This document shows positions 7,348-12,226 of a DNA stretch of 12,226 nt, in pieces. A model generated the notes under the pieces. The model did no database searches and was not told the DNA's origin. It saw nothing but the letters and a program-made list of their open reading frames with translations. The translations under genes and the position numbers were made by a program. Positions within the stretch are counted from its first letter, which is position 1, and each line of letters starts with the position of its first letter. This DNA is from Acidimicrobiaceae bacterium (lineage in GTDB: Bacteria; Actinomycetota; Acidimicrobiia; Acidimicrobiales; RAAP-2): contig PLXU01000092.1 of the NCBI GenBank assembly GCA_003151555.1, forward strand, positions 163-12,388, read 5' to 3'.

Positions 7348-7662
7348 CTTCATATGGGCCAATTGACCTCCCGAAAGTCTCATTCTGAGTAATTTTAAGG
7401 GGCAGACTCAGGGGCAATTTTGATGGGTTGCGGTCGACCATCGATGCGCGTAGCACGGCATGCCGAGGCACACTCTGAGCGAACCTCGTTACCGCGCCCC
7501 ATGAGGTCCCGAGTTCGCCAAAGGGTCTACTCCAGCGGACACAAGTGCACTCCTCGCTAAAATAGGCGGCAGTCCGCGCTAATTCTTGTAGCGCGTGTGC
7601 TATGGCCCTAGCAGGAACGAATCCCCGATGGAGCTGTGGCAGCGCCACCGTGACGCGCCCGA

Positions 7663-10005
7663 TTACGAACTAGCGATCCACGTGTCAGTAAATGAAGTCC
7701 CTCCGCCGCTCAGAATTCCAGGCGACATCATCGTCAAGTTGTTGTTGTCATTGCATTCAACGGCCGTCGCGGTGCTCGAGGTAATGCTGCCAGTTCCCGT
7801 GGTACTAGAAGTAACCGATATGTTAGTGAACGTAACCGTTCCAAAGTCCGCCAGTGACGCCTCCGAACAGCTGCCCGAGCACACGCCAGGGCTCTCAGTT
7901 ATAACCTCGGCGCTCACCGCCCCCGGCGCCGAGCTCGTAATAACCGTAGAGAACGTCCAGCCGGCCGTGTTGTCTACGACCTTCAGTGTCCACTCGCCGC
8001 CGGACAATAGCACTGACGCCGTCATTGAGTTACCGGGAGACACGTGATAAAGCGACGTAGAAAGCGGAACCATGTATCCGTTATTGACGCTCGCGTCGCC
8101 GTACATTTCGTACCACGCGTTGTACTGCGGCGTCGCTCCGGCACAGTTGGTCGCGGTGCCGTCTTGCTCCACGGTAGAACTATTCCAGCCATCAATGCCG
8201 ACCCACTGCACGGCCATCAGCGCACTGGTCCCCGAGCACGTCACCGTAGGAACTACCCACTTGGCACTGACCGCACTAAAGGTGCCACCAGTGTCGACGT
8301 AACCGGCCCAGTTGCCTGAGTTCACAAGGAACGTCAGCTGCGCGGCTCCGCTAGTAGCAGAACCACCCGCGTTCGTAAACACTGCCTCGTACTCGTATCC
8401 ATTTACGTACAGGGTCGAAATAAGTGAGTATGACCCCGACGTGGCCCCGCTAATGGCCGACCAGGAACTTCCTCCATTAGAAGAAACATTCCACTGAACG
8501 CTAGGGGTCGGACTACCTGACGCGCTCGCATTAAAGGTAGCTGTAGTTCCGGTCTCTACAACCTGGCTAGTTGGAGACAATGTAACTACTGGTGCAAATG
8601 ACGCCGCCCACTGCGCGTAGAGCGTTGCGTTAGCGCCAAACCCGTAGCTGGCTCCGCCAACGTACGCCGCACCACTGCCGTTCGCCGCCGTGTTCCAACC
8701 TGAGAACGTGTAACCAATGCGTGTAAACCCAATACCATTAAGCGCCTCTGGGGTGCTCGAAGACTCATTGGACATTGATCCCGTGCCGCCGTTAGCGTTA
8801 AAAGTTACCGTGTAGACATCTATGGCCCACTGTGCGTAGAGGGTCACCGAAGCGCCAAACCCGTAGCTGGCCCCGTCTGCGTAGACAATACCGCTACCGT
8901 TGGCCCGCGTGTTCCAACCTGAGAACGAGTATCCTGATCGACTAAATGCATTAGCACTAAGTGATGCCCCCGTGTTGGACGACTCCGGTGACATTGACCC
9001 CGTACCACCGTTAGAGTCGAAAGAAGCCACGTAGGCATTAGCCACAACCGACGCTGCAGTCCACTGAGCGTAAACAACCAGTGCCGCATTGAAGGAATAA
9101 TCGGACCCATCGCTGTACGCCGCACCGCTGCCGTTGGCCTGCGTGCTCCAACCTGAGAACGTGTAACCAGAGTACGTAAAACTGTTAGCACTAAGCGCTG
9201 TCGTGGTGTTATCAGACTGGACGGTCATTGACCCTGAGCCACCGTTTGCGTTGAAGGTAACAGCGAAGAAGTCAGCGCTCCACTGTGCGTAGAGGGTCAC
9301 CGAAGCGCCAAACCCGTAGCTGGCCCCATCTGCGTAGACAATACCGAGACCGTCGGCCGCCGTGTTCCAACCTGAGAACGTGTAACCAGTGCGCGTAAGA
9401 CTGTTAGTAGTGAGCGCGGCCGCAGAGCTAGCAGTCTCGCTCGCCATCGAGCCACTAGATCCGTTGGCATTGAAAGTTACGGTGAATGAGCTTGGAGTAG
9501 TACCGCCGCCGCCACCACCGCCGCCACCGCTTGGTGCGGGGATCGTAGTGGTGGTACTGGTCGGTGTTGAAGGCGCAATGGGACTGCTGGGAGGAGAATT
9601 TGGGATGGTGACCAGCCCTCTCGGAGTAACGACATTGGAGGGCTTGGAGTTTGGGCTGCTACCCACCTTATTACTGGCCACTACGGTGAACTCGTACGAC
9701 ATGGCGTTCACAAGCCCCGAAATGGTGCACTTGTTCCCGCTCGTTGCACAGGTCTTATTCAGTGGATGCGAGGTAACAATGTACCTCTTAATGAAAGATC
9801 CACCATTCGACAATGGGGAGGACCACTTAAGTTGCGCTTGAGCGTTTCCGGCGGTTGCCTGCACTGCTCGTACCGCGGATGGGACAGTGGTCCTTGCGAG
9901 CGCCGCAGAGGCCGGAAGGGAGAATGCAAGCAAAAGAGCCAAGGAACTACCCATAATAACTACCGCTCTGGTCCAGCGTGCGCACAGCAATGTCTTGCAC
10001 TGCAT
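7663..10005 (-). CDS. secreted G1-family (eqolisin) glutamic peptidase with FN3, four InlB-type repeats and Ig-like domain
   Basis: About 780 residues from ATG 10005. A signal peptide (hydrophobic 14-32, likely cleavage after ASA at 32-34) is followed by a fibronectin III domain (about 40-128) and a Pro/Thr/Ser linker with nine glycines (131-173). Four Listeria-Bacteroides/InlB B-type repeats come next (174-242, 247-315, 325-393, 398-466; pattern VTFNANGG.GSM ... GYTFSGWNT ... LYAQW), then an Ig-like domain (about 471-560) and a C-terminal G1 peptidase domain (562-780). The peptidase shows NWAGYV, WVVPTVTC, VGIDGWNSSTVEQDGT with candidate catalytic Gln614, the AEVITE block (699-704) holding the catalytic Glu, and FGTVTFTN. 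G1 enzymes act extracellularly, usually at acid pH. There is no cell-wall sorting signal. The start at 10215 is rejected because 70 residues would precede the signal peptide. Codon use looks more AT-rich at third positions than in the GH3 gene, in keeping with its island position. Confidence 0.88.
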   Translation of the reverse strand: MQCKTLLCARWTRAVVIMGSSLALLLAFSLPASAALARTTVPSAVRAVQATAGNAQAQLKWSSPLSNGGSFIKRYIVTSHPLNKTCATSGNKCTISGLVNAMSYEFTVVASNKVGSSPNSKPSNVVTPRGLVTIPNSPPSSPIAPSTPTSTTTTIPAPSGGGGGGGGGTTPSSFTVTFNANGSSGSMASETASSAAALTTNSLTRTGYTFSGWNTAADGLGIVYADGASYGFGASVTLYAQWSADFFAVTFNANGGSGSMTVQSDNTTTALSANSFTYSGYTFSGWSTQANGSGAAYSDGSDYSFNAALVVYAQWTAASVVANAYVASFDSNGGTGSMSPESSNTGASLSANAFSRSGYSFSGWNTRANGSGIVYADGASYGFGASVTLYAQWAIDVYTVTFNANGGTGSMSNESSSTPEALNGIGFTRIGYTFSGWNTAANGSGAAYVGGASYGFGANATLYAQWAASFAPVVTLSPTSQVVETGTTATFNASASGSPTPSVQWNVSSNGGSSWSAISGATSGSYSLISTLYVNGYEYEAVFTNAGGSATSGAAQLTFLVNSGNWAGYVDTGGTFSAVSAKWVVPTVTCSGTSALMAVQWVGIDGWNSSTVEQDGTATNCAGATPQYNAWYEMYGDASVNNGYMVPLSTSLYHVSPGNSMTASVLLSGGEWTLKVVDNTAGWTFSTVITSSAPGAVSAEVITESPGVCSGSCSEASLADFGTVTFTNISVTSSTTGTGSITSSTATAVECNDNNNLTMMSPGILSGGGTSFTDTWIASS
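8608..9486 (-). repeat. four tandem InlB-type repeat units within the G1 peptidase gene
   Basis: Units of 69 codons at 9280-9486, 9061-9267, 8827-9033 and 8608-8814 in coding order, separated by 4, 9 and 4 codons. Units 1 and 3 are nearly identical in DNA over about 100 bp (9280-9383 against 8827-8930), including 48 consecutive identical bases, whereas units 2 and 4 have diverged. This points to recent duplication or gene conversion between units 1 and 3. Confidence 0.85.
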
Positions 10006-10010
10006 GTTCG

Positions 10011-10193
10011 CTAACGTCTCTCTTGTGCTAAGTACCTGGTGGCCAGTGCAGCCGAAATAGTCACGGCCAGCCCCGCAAGAGTGCTGACGATTAGTGCTAC
10101 CACTGAGGACCAGGATCGACGTAACACTAGGATCTTTTCGTTGTGACCACTCGGTGAATGGCTCGTACTCACAGTGTGGTACTGGCAACCCAA
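10011..10193 (-). CDS. possible small single-span membrane protein upstream of the G1 peptidase
   Basis: A 60-codon frame from TTG 10193 with GGAG 5 nt upstream, ending with TAG 5 bp before the ATG of the peptidase gene. It encodes a polar N-terminus, one strong hydrophobic helix (about 32-52; SSVVALIVSTLAGLAVTISA), and a basic tail ending in YLAQERR. The tight spacing to the next start would allow translational coupling. I do not recognise a family. The hydrophobic stretch, the ribosome site and the placement favour a real gene; the rare start and small size argue for caution. Confidence 0.4.
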   Translation of the reverse strand: MGCQYHTVSTSHSPSGHNEKILVLRRSWSSVVALIVSTLAGLAVTISAALATRYLAQERR

Positions 10194-10320
10194 ATTGTCT
10201 CCACATCAGAAACAACCCACTCGCAATTCGGTGTTGTCGTTGCTACAAAATCTCGATTACGCGCGCGAATAGGTCTGTAGTTATTGGGGCTCTTGCGATC
10301 CCTTGTCTGGAACTACCAAC

Positions 10321-10365
10321 GGGGCTGATGTCGCTATAGGTGACACCTATTTCAACATCAGCCCC
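10321..10365. other. 45-bp two-tier palindrome
   Basis: Outer arms GGGGCTGATGT (10321-10331) and ACATCAGCCCC (10355-10365) are perfectly complementary over 11 bp. Inside, separated by 4 nt on each side, is a second perfect palindrome, ATAGGTG A CACCTAT (10336-10350). The whole is symmetric about 10343. It is not followed by a clear T-run on either strand, so a standard terminator is uncertain. It could end MFS transcription, be a cruciform or operator, or be a miniature mobile-element remnant. Confidence 0.6.
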
Positions 10366-10559
10366 TCTAATTCGGTGATTCCGCTCTGATCAATGACCGG
10401 TTGAATGAAAGTAAAGTGAGTTGGTCAAGGTCGATGAAGGGCCGTTCAAAATGCCAACATTCGTCATTCGAGCCCCGTAGTCAATGGGATTATGAAATAT
10501 GTTGGCGTAAAAGACTTCAAATGGCGGCTCTGCCCGTATCAAAATTTTCATCGTGACGA

Positions 10560-10587
10560 CTGGAGGCGGCGTCCGGATTCGAACCGG
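10560..10587 (-). repeat. short tRNA-Cys 3'-end copy, probable internal attachment site
   Basis: 28 bp identical to 12148-12175, covering the encoded CCA, discriminator, acceptor 3' strand and most of the T-arm of tRNA-Cys, same orientation. Beyond 10587 the sequence no longer matches, and no 5' acceptor strand or D-arm can be found, so it is not a tRNA gene. It lies 37 bp past the MFS stop codon and divides the island into two units. Confidence 0.75.
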
Positions 10588-10624
10588 CGTGCGTCGCATT
10601 GCGGGACCCCTCGATCGACAACCG

Positions 10625-12076
10625 TTAAGCATCGGCAATCTTGCGCTTTTGCCGATGAGTGGGAATCGTGTGCGCGGCCTCATCATCTCGAATCGCAAGT
10701 GACCAGGGTATTCCGCCGAGGCAGAGCACGGCCGCCACGAGGAAGGCAATTCGATAGGCGGCAAAATTGGCAACCAAGTGGCCGCCAATGTGGTGGAGCG
10801 GACCCATAATAACCACCGCCGTCGTCAGCACTGCCACCCCAATGGCGCCGCCTAGTTGTCGTAACGCGTTGTAGAGCGTCGACGCGCGACCGGTATCCGA
10901 GGGCGAAATCGTGGCGAAGGAAACGGCTTGACCCGCGACAAACACTTGCCCGATCGAAAAACCCATGGCAAACATAAGTAGTCGGGACCACCACAGACTA
11001 GTAGTCCCGTCCATCAGCGACATCAATCCTATGGAGAGGCCCAGGGCCACCAGTCCGTAGGTAATGTGGCGGCGAGGTCCCAGTTTCTTGTAAAGAACGC
11101 GGCTGGCTACCTGGGCGCCCAACATGACGCCGAGCGCTTCGGGAAACGTGCTCAATCCCGAGGCCAGCGGACTCATTCTTCGTCCATCCTGGAAGTACAA
11201 GGTGATCAGAAAAAGTGAGCCCAGGAACGCAATCGACGACATGACGATGATGCCGTTGGCCGATCGATAGAGTCGATTGCCTAACAGATTGAGCGCGATG
11301 ATGGGCGCGGAGGAGCGAGTTTCCATAATAATCATTGCCACGAGCAGTACGACGCCGAGCACGATTGTCGAAAGCACCGTCATTGATCCCCAACCGAGTC
11401 CCGGTCCTTCTGAAACTCCGTACATTAAGAGCCCCAGACCGAAGCCAGCGAGAAGAAAGCCCGCCACGTCGAATCGACCGGGGTGACTTTCAACACTGTG
11501 GCGAACAAAAATACTTCCAAAAGCGACGGCCACTATCCCGATGGGGACATTGACATAGAACACCCAGCGCCACGACAACTCCGTCACGAGGATGCCACCG
11601 AGCACCGGACCAAGCGCCGGAGCGAGGGTGGTCGGGACGGTCAAAATCGATGCCGCTCGGATTCGCTCCTGTGGCGGAAAGGCTCGAAAGAGCATAGCCA
11701 TGCCCACCGGCGCGAGCATTCCTCCACCGACACCCTGGAGAACACGGTAGGCCACCAACTCACTCAAACTGCTCGCCGTGCCACACAACGCCGAAGCCAA
11801 GGTGAACAAAATAATTGCCGCCATCAAGACACGCTTGCCACCAAAACGATCACCCAACCATCCCGACGCCGGAATAAAAACGGCCAAACTCACCAAGTAG
11901 GCGATTGAGATCGTGTCAATGGACGTAGGGCTCACCGAGAAATCACGACCGATAGTTGGCAAAGCAACATTGACAATAGTCACGTCCATGATGCTCATAA
12001 ACATGGCGGCGACAAAGACGACGCTCACCGCGACCTTCTGACTGATTCGGTCTTGATAATAAGTGAGGGTTCCCAT
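10625..12076 (-). CDS. MFS drug exporter, DHA2 (EmrB/QacA) type
   Basis: A 483-residue integral membrane protein with about 14 predicted hydrophobic segments, the DHA2 drug:proton antiporter layout. Visible signatures: MDVTIVNVALP in helix 1 (30-40), motif A GWLGDRFGGKR (72-82), YRVLQGVGGG (110-119, motif B), ALGPVLGGILV (154-164, motif C) and WRWVFYVNVPIG (169-180). Members export cationic dyes, antiseptics or antibiotics using the proton gradient; the substrate here is unknown. ATG 12076 is chosen: it directly precedes the usual short cytoplasmic N-terminus, with a weak GAGA ribosome site. A longer frame from 12208 would run through the tRNA-Cys gene and is an artefact. The gene lies 72 bp downstream of tRNA-Cys on the same strand, between two tRNA-Cys-derived repeats, so it looks like the sole cargo of one island unit and may be transcribed by read-through from the tRNA. 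Confidence 0.9.
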   Translation of the reverse strand: MGTLTYYQDRISQKVAVSVVFVAAMFMSIMDVTIVNVALPTIGRDFSVSPTSIDTISIAYLVSLAVFIPASGWLGDRFGGKRVLMAAIILFTLASALCGTASSLSELVAYRVLQGVGGGMLAPVGMAMLFRAFPPQERIRAASILTVPTTLAPALGPVLGGILVTELSWRWVFYVNVPIGIVAVAFGSIFVRHSVESHPGRFDVAGFLLAGFGLGLLMYGVSEGPGLGWGSMTVLSTIVLGVVLLVAMIIMETRSSAPIIALNLLGNRLYRSANGIIVMSSIAFLGSLFLITLYFQDGRRMSPLASGLSTFPEALGVMLGAQVASRVLYKKLGPRRHITYGLVALGLSIGLMSLMDGTTSLWWSRLLMFAMGFSIGQVFVAGQAVSFATISPSDTGRASTLYNALRQLGGAIGVAVLTTAVVIMGPLHHIGGHLVANFAAYRIAFLVAAVLCLGGIPWSLAIRDDEAAHTIPTHRQKRKIADA

Positions 12077-12148
12077 AATCTCTTTCTTGCGCGCGTCAAA
12101 AGTGACCTCAAAGTCGGCAGTCAGCGCCAGATTCCTTATCTCAATTCC

Positions 12149-12222
12149 TGGAGGCGGCGTCCGGATTCGAACCGGAGTACGGGGCTTTGCAGGCCCCTGC
12201 CTAACCACTCGGCCACGCCGCC
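12149..12222 (-). tRNA. tRNA-Cys (anticodon GCA)
   Basis: 74 nt including an encoded CCA. The acceptor GGCGGCG pairs with CGCCGCC, the D-arm is GCC/GGC, the anticodon arm GGGGC-CTGCAAA-GCCCC gives anticodon GCA, and the T-arm TCCGG-TTCGAAT-CCGGA is perfect, with T as discriminator. All stems pair without mismatch. Its 3' part is repeated at 7238-7283 and 10560-10587, making it the presumed integration target, kept intact at the island end. Confidence 0.96.
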
Positions 12223-12226
12223 AGAA

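Larger units (their letters stand above)
6974..7662. other. 689-bp non-coding stretch: GH3 upstream region and island boundary
   Basis: No convincing gene is seen on either strand. Bases 6974-7237 are the upstream region of the GH3 gene; I see no clear promoter hexamers. Bases 7238-7283 are the tRNA-Cys fragment and 7291-7347 the TGTGCCA sites. Bases 7348-7662 are the tail region after the G1 peptidase, holding a direct repeat of AGGGGCA (7398-7404 and 7410-7416) flanked by AATTTT and ATTTT, and a short GTGGC AGC GCCAC hairpin (7636-7648) just past the peptidase stop, without a T-run. Open frames crossing this stretch read through the tRNA fragment and show no family resemblance. An integrase would be expected near such a boundary, but no tyrosine-recombinase motif is visible. 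Confidence 0.6.
10194..10624. other. 431-bp intergenic stretch at the junction of two island units
   Basis: No credible gene on either strand. It holds a 45-bp palindrome (10321-10365) and a 28-bp tRNA-Cys-derived repeat (10560-10587) lying just beyond the MFS stop. An open frame across 10390-10788 on the minus strand reads through the tRNA fragment as RTPVRIRTPPP, the usual artefact of translating tRNA sequence. The promoter of the peptidase unit should be at 10194-10320, but no clear hexamers stand out. Confidence 0.55.

Noticed and set aside
7391..7421. Direct repeat AGGGGCA twice, flanked by AATTTT and ATTTT, as an insertion-sequence scar
   Set aside because: Only 7 bp repeated 12 bp apart, with no inverted termini or transposase nearby; too weak to call.
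7094..7648. A 184-codon minus-strand frame possibly encoding an integrase remnant
   Set aside because: It runs through the tRNA fragment and the phased sites, and shows no tyrosine-recombinase Arg/His/Tyr motifs.
10006..10215. Extension of the G1 peptidase start to 10215
   Set aside because: It would place 70 unrelated residues before the signal peptide that begins at ATG 10005, and the stretch better fits the small membrane ORF in another frame.
10560..10640. A second complete tRNA gene at the internal tRNA-like sequence
   Set aside because: The 5' acceptor strand, D-arm and a proper anticodon arm are absent, and the T-stem has lost a pair. Only the 3' end matches.
12077..12208. N-terminal extension of the MFS exporter starting at 12208
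   Set aside because: It would translate the tRNA-Cys gene (giving RTPVRIRTPPP) and add 44 residues ahead of a normal MFS N-terminus at 12076.

Overview
The window looks like actinobacterial DNA. It is GC-rich, uses GTG and TTG starts, and may contain leaderless promoters. It also has a secreted G1 (eqolisin) peptidase carrying FN3 and InlB-type repeats, a combination I associate with Acidimicrobiia-like actinobacteria. The phylum is a reasonable inference; the class is only a guess.

Left part (1-3191): a truncated alpha/beta hydrolase on the minus strand is divergent from a plus-strand ABC-F ATPase. The ABC-F resembles the ribosome-protection class and has a TTG start with a good Shine-Dalgarno site. 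It is followed by a PAP2/BcrC-like undecaprenyl-diphosphatase. Middle part (3214-6973, all minus strand): a secreted family GH3 beta-glycosidase with an inserted PA14 domain and a C-terminal Fn3-like domain comes first in transcription order. Next is a SnoaL/NTF2-like gene broken by a one-base frameshift, and then an intact SnoaL/NTF2-like gene that converges on the PAP2 gene.

Right part (7238-12222): this is organised by tRNA-Cys. A complete tRNA-Cys(GCA) gene lies at 12149-12222 on the minus strand. A copy of its 3' two-thirds (46 bp, one mismatch) lies in the same orientation at 7238-7283, and a third, shorter copy (28 bp) at 10560-10587. This is the arrangement left by site-specific integration into the 3' end of a tRNA gene, here apparently twice in tandem. 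One unit (about 1.6 kb) carries only a DHA2-type MFS drug exporter; the other (about 3.3 kb) carries a small putative membrane protein and the modular G1 peptidase. Beside the distal copy, on the island side, are three TGTGCCA sites at exactly 10-bp spacing plus one inverted copy in the same helical phase, which look like integrase arm-type sites. No integrase is visible in the window.

Three genes (ABC-F, BcrC-like phosphatase, DHA2 exporter) belong to families that often give antibiotic tolerance, but they lie in different segments and are not one operon. The GH3 enzyme and the G1 peptidase are both predicted to be secreted degradative enzymes. The most notable points are the composite tRNA-Cys island with its phased sites, the peptidase architecture with two nearly identical repeat units at DNA level, the frameshifted SnoaL gene, and a 45-bp symmetrical palindrome at 10321-10365.
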